The notes under the pieces were generated by a model. It saw only the letters and a program-made list of their open reading frames with translations, was not told where the DNA came from and made no database searches. The position numbers and the translations under genes are program-made. A DNA stretch of 64,000 nt from Actinospica robiniae DSM 44927 (GTDB taxonomy: Bacteria > Actinomycetota > Actinomycetes > Streptomycetales > Catenulisporaceae): assembly GCF_000504285.1 (NCBI RefSeq), contig NZ_KI632511.1, positions 4,585,372-4,649,371 on the forward strand, written 5' to 3'. Position 1 is the stretch's first letter; each line of letters starts with the position of its first letter. Below are positions 16,004-24,319 of this stretch, in pieces.

Positions 16004-17143
16004 ATGGATCAGCAGGGCCGACACGCGGTGAGCCCAGGACTGCGCCGGGCCTCCGAGTACGCCTGGCGGCTGCTGATCCTCGGCGTGGCCGTCTACGTGG
16101 TCTTTCGGCTCGCGCTGCGGTTCGAGCTGGTGTTCGTGGCGCTGTTCATCGCACTGATCCTCAGCTCGCTGCTGCGGCCGCCGGTCAACACGCTCGGCCG
16201 GCACATGCCGCGGGCGCTGGCGCTGGTGACCACCGCGGTCGGCGCGCTCGCGGTGCTGGCCGGAGTGGCCTGGCTGGTGGAGTACTCGGTGGCGGAGCAG
16301 AGCAGCGACCTCGGCGACGAGTTCCGCGGCGGGATCAACCAGATCAAACAGTGGCTGGAGGGGCCGCCGTTCCACGTGAAGGCCAGCACGCTCTCCGACC
16401 TGCAGAGCAAGATCGGCACCTACATCTCGCAGCACCGCTCGTCGCTGCTCTCCCAGGCGATCAACGAGGCGAGCCGGGTGGTGGACGTGGTCACGGTGCT
16501 CGCGCTGGCCGTGTTCTGCTCGGTGTTCTTCACCCATTCGGGCGTGCAGATCTGGCGCTGGTTCCTACGCCAGGTGCCGGAGCAGGTCAGGGACCTGTGG
16601 GACCGCTGCGGCCAGACGGCGTGGCACACCTTCGCCGGATACACCCGCGGGATCATCATGGTCGCGGCGGCGAACGCGGTGATGGTGGGCGTCTCGCTGA
16701 AACTGCTTCAGGTGCCGCTGGTGCTGCCGCTGACGCTGCTGGAGTTCCTGGCCAGCTTCGTCCCGCTGGTCGGTTCGCCGATCGCGATGGCGGTGGCCAC
16801 GATCGTGGCGCTGGCCTCGCGGGGGGTGACCACGGCGGTGGTCGTGCTGGTGCTGATCGTGGTGTTCGGCCAGATCGAGGGGCACGTGCTGCAGCCGTTC
16901 GTGATGGGCTGGGCGGTGCGGCTGCACCCGGTGGCGGTGGCGGTGTGCGTGATCGCCGGGACCATCGTGGCCGGCCTGCTCGGCGCGGTGGTGGCGGTGC
17001 CGCTGGTCTCGATCGCGTGGGCGGTGACGAAGGTGCTGCGCGGTCGCGCGGATCCGAGCGACGGCGACCCCGGTCCCGGCCCCGGGAACATCGAGGGGAT
17101 TCCGCCGGGCCGCTCGCCCGAGCCCTCGACCGGCGAGGCCTGA
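16004..17143 (+). CDS. AI-2E family transporter (putative permease)
   Basis: This 379-aa integral membrane protein belongs to the AI-2E/UPF0118 family (relatives TqsA and YdiK). It has a pair of N-terminal helices (YAWRLLILGVAVYVVFRLAL in pieces, then VFVALFIALILSSLLRPPV), a soluble middle of about 100 residues, and a C-terminal helix bundle with FVPLVGSPIAMAV and FGQIEGHVLQPFVMG, both family hallmarks. The tail is Pro/Gly-rich. The ATG at 16004 follows GTGGGG closely. The frame is open far upstream, but that is the shadow of the DeoR gene. Substrate unknown; a role in autoinducer export cannot be assumed. Confidence 0.85.
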   Translation: MDQQGRHAVSPGLRRASEYAWRLLILGVAVYVVFRLALRFELVFVALFIALILSSLLRPPVNTLGRHMPRALALVTTAVGALAVLAGVAWLVEYSVAEQSSDLGDEFRGGINQIKQWLEGPPFHVKASTLSDLQSKIGTYISQHRSSLLSQAINEASRVVDVVTVLALAVFCSVFFTHSGVQIWRWFLRQVPEQVRDLWDRCGQTAWHTFAGYTRGIIMVAAANAVMVGVSLKLLQVPLVLPLTLLEFLASFVPLVGSPIAMAVATIVALASRGVTTAVVVLVLIVVFGQIEGHVLQPFVMGWAVRLHPVAVAVCVIAGTIVAGLLGAVVAVPLVSIAWAVTKVLRGRADPSDGDPGPGPGNIEGIPPGRSPEPSTGEA

Positions 17144-17171
17144 GCGCGGCGGCCGGTCGGGCGGAAGAGCC

Positions 17172-17927
17172 TCAGTCGGCCGGCGGCCCGTCGAACTCGC
17201 GCGAGACGATGGTGACCCGGCCGGTCTCCCGGTCGAAGCGGACAGTGTCCAGGCCCATCTGCTCGAGCTCGGCCACGAAGGCCGCGTGCTCGACGGTGTG
17301 CAGGGCTATGACGCCGAGGCTGGGTTCGGTCGCCTCGGACAGCTGCGCGAGCACGCCCTCCATCAGGCTCTGGGTGGAGGCCGAGGGCAGCGGCTCGTCC
17401 ACCTCGACGTGCACCATCAGCTGCTCGATGCCGGTGTCCACCCAGCGTGCGTGCGAGATCCAGATGTTGCGCACGGCCGGGTACTCGCGCACCCGCTCGG
17501 TGAAGGCGGCACGCAAGGCCAGCGCGTGCGGGTCGGTGGTCCAGCTCAGATGCAACCGCTCGCCATTGCCCTGGCGGCCGCGCTGACGCAGCGTCTGCTG
17601 CACCAGCGGCACCGGCACCCGCGCCCAGCCGTTCTCGGCGAACACCAGCAGCGTGCGCACGCCGGTGTGCCCGGTGATGTCCATCAGCCGCAGCGCGTCG
17701 CAGTGCACGGACGCACTGGCCTCGGGCATCCGGTGCACCCGGCACTCCTCACTCACGTACGCGGGCAGTGCGGGGGCGCCGCCCTCGTCCTGGACGAAGA
17801 CCACCTGGCCCTCGCCCTGCACGGGCACGTAGACGCCGTGGTCGACCAGAGCGGCGAGCAGAGCATCCGATTCGGAGGCGGCGGCCTGGCGGTCGAGGAC
17901 GTCGGCGAGCGCGGTGTTGACGGTCAT
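17172..17927 (-). CDS. SseB-like protein, function unknown
   Basis: This 251-aa soluble protein resembles the actinobacterial SseB/SseB_C family. The N-terminal half has VYVPVQGEGQVVFVQDEGG (shown in part) and ends in a segment about vertical strands, and the C-terminal half has WISHARWVDTGIEQLMVHVE. The ATG at 17927 is chosen because TATGCT lies 7 nt before it on the minus strand, as in leaderless transcripts; four more codons upstream are open. No signal peptide or catalytic motif is seen. It is divergent from the metallophosphoesterase gene with about 50 bp between. Confidence 0.7.
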   Translation of the reverse strand: MTVNTALADVLDRQAAASESDALLAALVDHGVYVPVQGEGQVVFVQDEGGAPALPAYVSEECRVHRMPEASASVHCDALRLMDITGHTGVRTLLVFAENGWARVPVPLVQQTLRQRGRQGNGERLHLSWTTDPHALALRAAFTERVREYPAVRNIWISHARWVDTGIEQLMVHVEVDEPLPSASTQSLMEGVLAQLSEATEPSLGVIALHTVEHAAFVAELEQMGLDTVRFDRETGRVTIVSREFDGPPAD

Positions 17928-17979
17928 GGGGCGAAGCATAGGGAAGGATGACGGTATCCCGGGACGCTCTTGGTTTTCT

Positions 17980-18852
17980 ATGCTGGGAAATGTGGTTAAT
18001 GGTCTTGCGAACGGTACCGACAGCCCGAGCGGCCGGCTGTGGGCTATCAGTGATCTGCATGTCGCTCTGGCGGAGAATCAACGCTTCGCCGAAGCGCTCG
18101 AACCCGCCTCGCCGGCCGACTGGCTGCTGGTCGCGGGCGACGTGGCGGAGACGGTCGGCACCGTCGCGCGCACGCTGGAAGTGCTCGCGGGCCGGTTCGC
18201 TCAAGTGGTGTGGGTGCCGGGTAACCACGAGTTGTGGACGCACCCGAGCGACCCGGTGCAGCTGCGCGGCGACGAACGTTATCAGCACATTGTCTCCCTC
18301 TGTCGGCAATCGGGTGTGCTGACGCCGGAGGATCCGTATCCGATCTGGCCGCACGGGAAGTCCGGTCCGGTGGTGATCGCACCCTTATTCGTGCTCTACG
18401 ACTATTCGTTCATGCCGGAGGGCGCCCGCTCGCCCGAGGAGGGCCTGGCGATCGCGCACGAGGCCGGAATCGTCGCGACGGACGAGTATCTGCTGCATCC
18501 GGATCCTTATCCGGGCCGGGCGGAATGGTGCGCGGCTCGAGCGCAGTACTCGGAGAAGCGGCTGGCCGAGATCGATCCGTCCCTGCCGACGGTACTGGTC
18601 AACCACTTTCCCCTCGTCAGGGAACCGACCAGGATCCTGCGTTACCCGGAGTTCGCGCAGTGGTGCGGGACGACGCGGACCGCGGACTGGCACCTGCGCT
18701 TCCGGGCCGAAGCGGTCGTGTACGGGCACTTGCACATTCCCCGGACGACGTGGCACGACGGTGTGCGCTTCGAAGAGGTCTCCCTCGGCTACCCGCGCGA
18801 GTGGGGGCGTCGGGATCGGCGGCCCGCGCTGCGGCAGATCCTGCCCGCCTGA
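17980..18852 (+). CDS. Calcineurin-type metallophosphoesterase
   Basis: The 290-aa protein has all the metal-binding blocks of the calcineurin-like phosphoesterase fold: ISDLHVA, VAGDVAE, VPGNHELW, LVNHFPL and YGHLHIP. It is cytoplasmic, with no signal peptide. In many actinomycetes this family member lies beside the phosphopantetheinyl transferase gene; here that gene is about 5 kb away. The start at 17980 (MLGNVVNGL) leaves room for the divergent promoter; the frame is open 22 codons further. One Leu codon is TTA (18385-18387). Its last 236 bp are overlapped on the other strand by the DedA gene. Substrate unknown. Confidence 0.85.
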   Translation: MLGNVVNGLANGTDSPSGRLWAISDLHVALAENQRFAEALEPASPADWLLVAGDVAETVGTVARTLEVLAGRFAQVVWVPGNHELWTHPSDPVQLRGDERYQHIVSLCRQSGVLTPEDPYPIWPHGKSGPVVIAPLFVLYDYSFMPEGARSPEEGLAIAHEAGIVATDEYLLHPDPYPGRAEWCAARAQYSEKRLAEIDPSLPTVLVNHFPLVREPTRILRYPEFAQWCGTTRTADWHLRFRAEAVVYGHLHIPRTTWHDGVRFEEVSLGYPREWGRRDRRPALRQILPA

Positions 18853-19483
18853 ACCGGATCCGCCTGCGCACCAGGCGGATCAGGATCAGCAGCGGCAGGA
18901 AGAGGACGGACAGCGCGACGGCCAGGTCCACGGTGTGCTCGGAGCCGGGGACGAACACGCCCACGGCGTAGCCGGCCGTCGTCACCCCGGCCGTCCACAG
19001 CACCGCGCCGAACGTCTGCCAGCACACGAAGAAGCGGGCCGGCACACCGACGGCTCCGGCGGTCGGCCCGATCACGGTGCGCACGACCGGCACGAACCGC
19101 GAGATGATCAGTGCTCTGCGGATGCCGAAGCGCACCAGCAGCCGCTCGGTGCGGTCGAAGGCCGTGGCCACGTGGACGCCGCCGGCGCGGGCGCGGAGCC
19201 TGCCACCGGCGCGGCGGCCGAGCAGGTAGCCGAGCTGGGTGCCGAGCACCGTTCCGGCCGTGGCCGCGGCCAGCACCCACGGCAGGCCTAATCGGGCCGG
19301 CCCGGTACCTACCGCGCAGAGCAGACCGGCCGTCAGCAGCAGCGAATCGCCCGGCAGCACGAAGCCGATGAGCAAGCCGGTCTCGGCGAACAGCACCAGG
19401 AAGATGCCGGGGATCGCGCCGTGGCCGAGCCAGGCGAGCAGTGCTCCCGCGTTGAACAGCGTCGTCATCTCTCCCGACCCCAC
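18617..19483 (-). CDS. DedA/SNARE-associated family membrane protein with an unusual C-terminal tail
   Basis: DedA proteins are inner-membrane transporters linked to lipid-carrier recycling and membrane homeostasis. Family marks are FAETGLLIGFVLPGDSLLLT (in part), YLLGRRAGG, RFGIRRALIISRFVPVVRT and GAVGVPARFFV, and there are about five helices. The normal domain ends near residue 210. A further about 78 residues, rich in Arg, Ala and Ser, read through sequence antisense to the metallophosphoesterase gene. This tail is probably not conserved and may reflect loss of an older stop codon. The start is a GTG at 19483, or the ATG at 19468. Confidence 0.8.
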   Translation of the reverse strand: MGSGEMTTLFNAGALLAWLGHGAIPGIFLVLFAETGLLIGFVLPGDSLLLTAGLLCAVGTGPARLGLPWVLAAATAGTVLGTQLGYLLGRRAGGRLRARAGGVHVATAFDRTERLLVRFGIRRALIISRFVPVVRTVIGPTAGAVGVPARFFVCWQTFGAVLWTAGVTTAGYAVGVFVPGSEHTVDLAVALSVLFLPLLILIRLVRRRIRFRRAGSAAARAADPDAPTRAGSRGRPLRSAHRRATSSGECASARTRPLRPGSAGASPRSASSRTTARTPGNAGSWSVP

Positions 19484-19636
19484 GTCTCGAGCGTCCCTGT
19501 CCTTATAGCCTCGTCGTACGCGGCGCCGCGGTCATGGGGGACAGCACCCCTCGTGTGGTGGGGTTTTCCCCACCGCTTCATCGGCGGGATGGCTCTTAAG
19601 CTGGGAGAAGACAGCATTCGGGCGGAGAGGGACGTG

Positions 19637-20851
19637 ATGGGCGGACGAGGGGACGCGCTGCGGCGCACCATGCTGCGGGACCTGCCGCGCACGGTGGGGC
19701 AAGGGCTGACCGAGTCGCTGCTCGCGCTGTTCGGCGGCGTCCCGCTGCTCGTCCTGTCGCTGGTCGGAGTCGGCCTGGTGCCGCTCGGCGTCGGCCTGCT
19801 GCTCGCGCCGGCCGCGCTGCACGGGGTCCGTTCACTCGCGCAGCTGAGACGCCGACGAGCGGCGCAGTGGCTCGGCGCGCCGGTCGCCGAGCCCTACCGG
19901 GCGGATCAGCGCCACGTTTTCCGGGATCCGGCGACGTGGCGGGATCTGCTCTGGCTGGCCGTCAACATCCCGGTCGGGTTGGCCCTCGGACTGGTCCCGC
20001 TGATCTTCGTCGGCGGCGGGATCAACTTCGTCGTGCTGGGCACGGTCTGGGGGTTCTCCATGTGGCCGGACCCGATGATCTCGATCCTCGCGTTTCTCCT
20101 CGCCGCGCTCCTGCTGTGCCTCGCGCCCGCGGCCGGCCGCGGCGCGCTCAAGCTGAACGCGCTGGTCAGCTCGGGCATGCTGGCGCCGAGCCGCCGGGCG
20201 CTGGCCGCACGGGTCGAGGGGCTGACCCGGTCGCGGGCCGAGGTGCGCGACGCGTCGGCGTTGGAGCTGCGGCGGATCGAGCGCGATCTGCACGACGGCG
20301 CGCAGGCCCGGCTGGCCGCGCTCGGGCTGAGCATCGGGCTGGCCGAGCAGCTGGTCCACCAGAACCCTGACGAGGCCGTACAGATCCTGACCGAGGCCCG
20401 GGCCTCGAGCGGGCAGGCGCTGGCGGACCTGCGCAGCCTGGTGCGCGGGATCCTGCCGCCGGTGCTGGCCGAACGCGGCCTGGAGGGGGCGGTCGCGGCG
20501 CTGGCGGCCGCGCTGCCGCTGCCGGTCGAGGTGCGCTTCGAGCCGGGGGTCGCAATGCCCGAACCCGCGGAGTCCGCGCTCTACTTCGCCATAGCCGAGG
20601 CGCTCGCGAACGTGGCCAAGCACAGCGAGGCCCGGCGGGCCGTGGTGCGGGTGGGCAACACCGGGCAGGGCTCCGCGGCCCGGATCGTGGCCCGGATCGA
20701 GGACGACGGCGTGGGCGGCGCCGACCCGGCGGCCGGCAGCGGGCTGCGCGGCGTGGAGCGTAGGCTCGCCGCGTTCGACGGCGTCGTGGCCGTCGCGAGC
20801 CCGGCCGGCGGCCCGACCGTGGTGACATTGGAGGTACCGTGCGGGTATTGA
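19637..20851 (+). CDS. Two-component sensor histidine kinase (NarL-type, HisKA_3)
   Basis: The 404-aa protein has an N-terminal membrane sensor with three or four hydrophobic stretches (GGVPLLVLSLVGVGL, VNIPVGLALGLVPLIFVGGG, ISILAFLLAALLLCL). It then has a dimerisation/phosphoacceptor domain with RRIERDLHDGAQARL (His219), and an ATPase domain with ALANVAKHS, DDGVGGADP and GLRGVERRL. It would autophosphorylate and pass phosphate to the response regulator that overlaps it by 13 nt. The start at 19637 follows GGAGAGG; in-frame alternatives lie at 19634 (GTG) and 19589. Signal unknown; such systems often sense envelope stress. Confidence 0.87.
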   Translation: MGGRGDALRRTMLRDLPRTVGQGLTESLLALFGGVPLLVLSLVGVGLVPLGVGLLLAPAALHGVRSLAQLRRRRAAQWLGAPVAEPYRADQRHVFRDPATWRDLLWLAVNIPVGLALGLVPLIFVGGGINFVVLGTVWGFSMWPDPMISILAFLLAALLLCLAPAAGRGALKLNALVSSGMLAPSRRALAARVEGLTRSRAEVRDASALELRRIERDLHDGAQARLAALGLSIGLAEQLVHQNPDEAVQILTEARASSGQALADLRSLVRGILPPVLAERGLEGAVAALAAALPLPVEVRFEPGVAMPEPAESALYFAIAEALANVAKHSEARRAVVRVGNTGQGSAARIVARIEDDGVGGADPAAGSGLRGVERRLAAFDGVVAVASPAGGPTVVTLEVPCGY

Positions 20852-21483
20852 TCGCCGAGGACCAGGTCCTGCTCCGGGACGGCCTCATCAGGCTGCTGAC
20901 GGCCTTCGAGATGGAGGTGGTCGCGGCCGTCGACAACGGGCCCGAGCTCGAGCGGGCGCTGGTCGAGCTGCGACCCGACGTCTCGGTGGTGGACGTGCGG
21001 CTGCCGCCGACCTTCACGAACGAGGGGCTGAGCGCGGCCATCGCCGGTCGGGCCCGGGTCCCCGGCCTGCCGATCCTGATCCTCTCCCAGCACGTGGAGC
21101 CGCTCTACGCCCGCGAACTGCTCTCCGACGGCGGGCACGGGCTCGGCTATCTGCTCAAGGACCGGGTCTCGGACGTGCGCCGCTTCGTCGAGGCGGTGCG
21201 CGCGGTGGCCGAGGGCGGCACCGCGATGGATCCCGAGGTCATCACGGCCCTGCTGCTGCGGCGCTCGCGCGAGGCACCGCTGCTGAGCCTGACCGCGCGC
21301 GAGCGGGAGGTGCTGGCGGTGATGGCGGAAGGGCGCACCAACGCCGGGATCGCGGCACGGCTGGTGGTCTCGGAGAAGGCCGTGAGCAAACACATCAACA
21401 ACATCTTCATGAAGCTCGGCCTGTACCCCGACGAAGACGACAACCGCCGCGTGCTCGCCGTGCTCGCCTACCTCAACGGCTGA
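20839..21483 (+). CDS. LuxR/NarL-family response regulator
   Basis: This is a 214-aa response regulator. The receiver domain has the acidic pair in LIAEDQ, the phospho-acceptor Asp52 (VVDVRLP) and the conserved Lys in YLLKDRV. The C-terminal LuxR helix-turn-helix runs from LTAREREVLAVMAEG to SEKAVSKHINNIFMKL. It starts at a GTG that lies inside the kinase gene, so the two are translationally coupled. The target genes are unknown. Receiver-to-HTH spacing and length are normal for the family. Confidence 0.92.
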   Translation: MRVLIAEDQVLLRDGLIRLLTAFEMEVVAAVDNGPELERALVELRPDVSVVDVRLPPTFTNEGLSAAIAGRARVPGLPILILSQHVEPLYARELLSDGGHGLGYLLKDRVSDVRRFVEAVRAVAEGGTAMDPEVITALLLRRSREAPLLSLTAREREVLAVMAEGRTNAGIAARLVVSEKAVSKHINNIFMKLGLYPDEDDNRRVLAVLAYLNG

Positions 21484-21614
21484 GCCGCGCCCCCTGGTAT
21501 ACCCGGAGCGAAACGATCGTCGAATCCGGGCGTGAATCAGGACTCTGTTTTATTTCGGCGCCCGCGCCCCGCCGCGGGCGGCATGGTCGGCTGGAATATC
21601 CCGGAGCGGAATTT

Positions 21615-21911
21615 CTATGCGGCCTCAGGCTCAATGATCCGATCCCTGAGGTAATCGGCCACGGCGGCCGGACTCTGGTACAGCCGGGTCAGGTTCGCCG
21701 GCAGATCGAGCCCGGTGCGGGCGGCCAGCCGGACCCGGACCTCGGTCCGGGCCAGGGAATCGAGGCCCTGATCTCGGAAGGAACGGGCCGGGTCGACGCA
21801 CCAGCGGGCGCCCGGCTTGAAATCGCGCAACACCTCGGCGGTGATTTCGCGCACCAACTCCCCCACGGTATCGACCGGGGCCTCGTACGGGGATGATCCG
21901 AACTCGAGCAT
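21615..21911 (-). CDS. Stand-alone acyl carrier protein
   Basis: The 98-aa protein has the ACP four-helix pattern with the phosphopantetheine attachment site at Ser52 in DQGLDSLARTE. The start at 21911 (MLEFGSS) has TGTGGAG about 7 nt upstream; 24 more codons are open but do not look like protein. No ketosynthase, adenylation domain or fatty-acid gene is adjacent, so its pathway is unknown. A phosphopantetheinyl transferase that could activate it is encoded 1.5 kb away on the same strand. It is more like a biosynthetic carrier than a housekeeping AcpP, but that is judged by eye. Confidence 0.8.
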   Translation of the reverse strand: MLEFGSSPYEAPVDTVGELVREITAEVLRDFKPGARWCVDPARSFRDQGLDSLARTEVRVRLAARTGLDLPANLTRLYQSPAAVADYLRDRIIEPEAA

Positions 21912-22259
21912 AGTCCAACTCCACAGGCTCGCTCTTAAGGGATGCGTCACTCGCGGATTCGACCTGAGGCAGCCGTAACTCACGGCTATCCCTTTGATCT
22001 CCCTTTAACGCCCCTGCCAAACAGTGTAGTCGAGAACTGAGCTAACCCGGACCACCGTCTCACCCGGTGATCTCGCCCTGTTCAGCTCGATCTTTGCGAC
22101 GCGGGGAACCGGTGCGGAAAAGATTTGAAAATGCAATTGCGCGCGGCCCCGGCCCGGCCCCGGCCGGCCTCCCGCAGGCCCCTGATCAACACGGCGCCCG
22201 CCGGTCCCTGGCCGATACGGCCGGGGCGCGGCGGGCGCCGTGGGGCGGACGGGACGGCT
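21912..22259. other. Gene-free gap upstream of the acyl carrier protein gene
   Basis: No coding region is supported here. A TACACT-like -10 box (complement of 22023-22028) may serve the ACP gene, but no good -35 box accompanies it. A short AT-richer patch (22113-22140) precedes a run of C/G before the prs stop codon. Confidence 0.4.
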
Positions 22260-23213
22260 CTACCCGAGCGGGGCCTGGAACAGGGCGCTGACGGACTCGC
22301 CGTTGTGGATCCGGCGCACCGCCTCGGCCAGCGCCGGCGCCACCGAGAGGACCGTCAACTTCTCCGTGCGCTCCTCGACCGGCGGCAGCGGCACCGTGTT
22401 GGTGCACACGATCTCCAGCACGTCCGGCTGGTCGCTCAGCCGCTTGAGCGCGCCGGACGCGAACAGCCCGTGCGTGCAGGCCACCCGGACCGAGGCGGCG
22501 CCGAGGTCGCGCAGCCGGTCGAGTACCTCGAGCACGGTGCTGCCCTTGGCGATCTCGTCGTCGAGCACGATCACGTCCCGCCCGGCGATCTCGCCGATCA
22601 CGGAGGTGATCACCACCCGGTCGTCGGCCAGCCGCTGCTTGGCCCCGGCCGCCACCGGCAGCCCGAGCAGCCGCCCGAACGCGGCCGCCTCCTTGACGTT
22701 GCCGAGGTCGGGCGAGACCACGACCGCGTTGCCGAGGTCGTACTGGCGGAAGTGCAGGGCGAGCTCGCGCAGCGCGTGCAGGTGGTCCACCGGCACGCTG
22801 AAGAACCCGTGCACCTGCGGGGAGTGCAGCGCCATCGCCAGCACCCGGCCGGCCCCGGCCGTCACCAGCAGGTCGGCCACCAGCCGGGCCCCTATGGAGA
22901 TGCGGGGCGCGTCCTTCTTGTCCGAGCGGGCGTAGGCGTAGTAGGGCATGACCACGGTGGTGCGGGCGGCCGAGGCGCCCCGCGCGGCGTCGAGCATCAG
23001 CAGCAGCTCGACGAGGTGCTCCTGAACCGGCGTCACCAGGGGCTGGATCAGGAAGACGTCCCGCTCGCGGCAGTTCTCCTGCAGCTGGACCTCGAGGCAG
23101 TCGGTGGAGAAGCGGCTGACCCGGACCGGATGCAGCGGGACACCGAGGTGCGAACACACTTCGGCGGCCAGCTCGCGGTGGGCGCTGCCGCTGAAGACGG
23201 CGATGTCGCGCAT
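22260..23213 (-). CDS. prs: Ribose-phosphate pyrophosphokinase (PRPP synthetase)
   Basis: The 317-aa enzyme makes 5-phosphoribosyl-1-pyrophosphate from ribose-5-phosphate and ATP, the precursor for purines, pyrimidines, His, Trp and NAD. It has the class-I features: FSGSAHRELA at the N-terminus, the flexible-loop region with YYAYARSDKKDAPR, and the PRPP-binding loop VIVLDDEIAKGSTV. Length is normal. The ATG at 23213 (MRDIAVFSG) has GGAGG 10 nt upstream; 18 more codons are open without a site. The gene stands alone on the minus strand. Whether it is the only prs of the genome is not visible; divergent second copies are known in actinomycetes. Confidence 0.92.
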   Translation of the reverse strand: MRDIAVFSGSAHRELAAEVCSHLGVPLHPVRVSRFSTDCLEVQLQENCRERDVFLIQPLVTPVQEHLVELLLMLDAARGASAARTTVVMPYYAYARSDKKDAPRISIGARLVADLLVTAGAGRVLAMALHSPQVHGFFSVPVDHLHALRELALHFRQYDLGNAVVVSPDLGNVKEAAAFGRLLGLPVAAGAKQRLADDRVVITSVIGEIAGRDVIVLDDEIAKGSTVLEVLDRLRDLGAASVRVACTHGLFASGALKRLSDQPDVLEIVCTNTVPLPPVEERTEKLTVLSVAPALAEAVRRIHNGESVSALFQAPLG

Positions 23214-23361
23214 GGGTATGGTCCTCCGTCGCTCGGGCGGTGTCGCTCCCATGGTCGCAGAACCCATGATCGATGCGCGAGGGCTGGAGCCGTCGGTGGC
23301 GCGGTACGGGGGGCCGGCCGGCGGGCGCCGCGGCTGATGCGCCGTCAGCCGCGTGAGCCTT

Positions 23362-24075
23362 TCAGCGGGGGAGCACGATGGCGGTCAGGATCAGGTCCTC
23401 GCGCACCAGCCAGCGCCCGGTGAACCCGGTCAGCTCGCGGCCTTGGAACAGTGGCCCGGGCACACCCAGCCTGGCGGTGAACCGCCCGTGCTCCGGCTCG
23501 AACGTCACCGCCGCGTCCTCGAAGTCGAGCCAGCGTTCGGCGAGCGGGTACCAGGCCTTGTAGACGGCCTCCTTGGCGCAGAAGAGCAACCGGTCCCAGT
23601 GCACCGACGGCTCGATCCCGGCCAGCCGCTCCAGCCGGTCGCGTTCCTCCGGCAGGCTGATCAGCTTGAGCAGGCCGTCCGGCAGCTCGGCGTTGGGCTC
23701 GGCGTCGATGCCGATGGTGGCGATCTGCGCGGTGCGCGCGAGCACCGCGCCGCGGTAGCCGGCGCAGTGCGTGATGCTGCCGATGATCCCGGCCGGCCAG
23801 AGCGGCTCGCCGCGCGGGCCGGCCGGGATCGCCCGGGGCGGCAGGTCGAGCCGGGCCAGGGCGCGGCGGGCGCAGGCGCGGCCGGTGGCGAACTCGGCGC
23901 GGCGGGAGGGCACCGCGCGCTCGACCCGCTCGACCTCACCCGGCAGCGGCTCCTCGCCGAGGTCGCGCCGGGTGTCCACGGCCACGGCGGGCTCGGGCAC
24001 GATCGTCGCGATCAGGGCGGGCGCCCCGTCGTCGCGGAGCGGCTGCGTCGGGGTCGCGGACTGGGCGCTTTCCAT
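23362..24075 (-). CDS. 4'-phosphopantetheinyl transferase (Sfp/EntD type)
   Basis: This 237-aa enzyme transfers 4'-phosphopantetheine from CoA to a Ser of carrier proteins. The core motifs are present: GSITHCAGYRGAVLA, the Mg-binding IGIDAEPNAEL, and WDRLLFCAKEAVYKAWYPL (its first half holds the FCAKEAVYK block). The ATG at 24075 is supported by TACGAT exactly 7 nt upstream, the pattern of a leaderless transcript. The frame is open much further upstream but overlaps the promoter region of the STAND gene. The orphan ACP at 21615 is an obvious possible substrate; larger PKS/NRPS systems elsewhere may be the main ones. Confidence 0.88.
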   Translation of the reverse strand: MESAQSATPTQPLRDDGAPALIATIVPEPAVAVDTRRDLGEEPLPGEVERVERAVPSRRAEFATGRACARRALARLDLPPRAIPAGPRGEPLWPAGIIGSITHCAGYRGAVLARTAQIATIGIDAEPNAELPDGLLKLISLPEERDRLERLAGIEPSVHWDRLLFCAKEAVYKAWYPLAERWLDFEDAAVTFEPEHGRFTARLGVPGPLFQGRELTGFTGRWLVREDLILTAIVLPR

Positions 24076-24319
24076 GGCAATGATCGTAGACACCGGGCGG
24101 GCCGCGGTACACCGCGGGCGGCCGCGACGGCGCCGTCGGGCCGCGCCGCCGCGTGCGGCCCAGATCGACATTCCCCGGTGGTTTCCTGAAGGAGGGCCAA
24201 GAATTCGCGCCCTCACACGCTCGAGACGGAAAATCCACCTCAACCATTCCCTTCCGCGATACGTGTGTGTTGTCATAGGGAGCCCACAGGGCATGGGCTT
24301 CGCTCGAGGGGGCGCGACT

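Noticed and set aside
21560-21579. GCCCGC/GCGGGC hairpin between the response regulator and the ACP gene as a terminator
   Set aside because: Only a 6-bp stem and no U-tract in either direction; such stems are expected by chance at this GC content.
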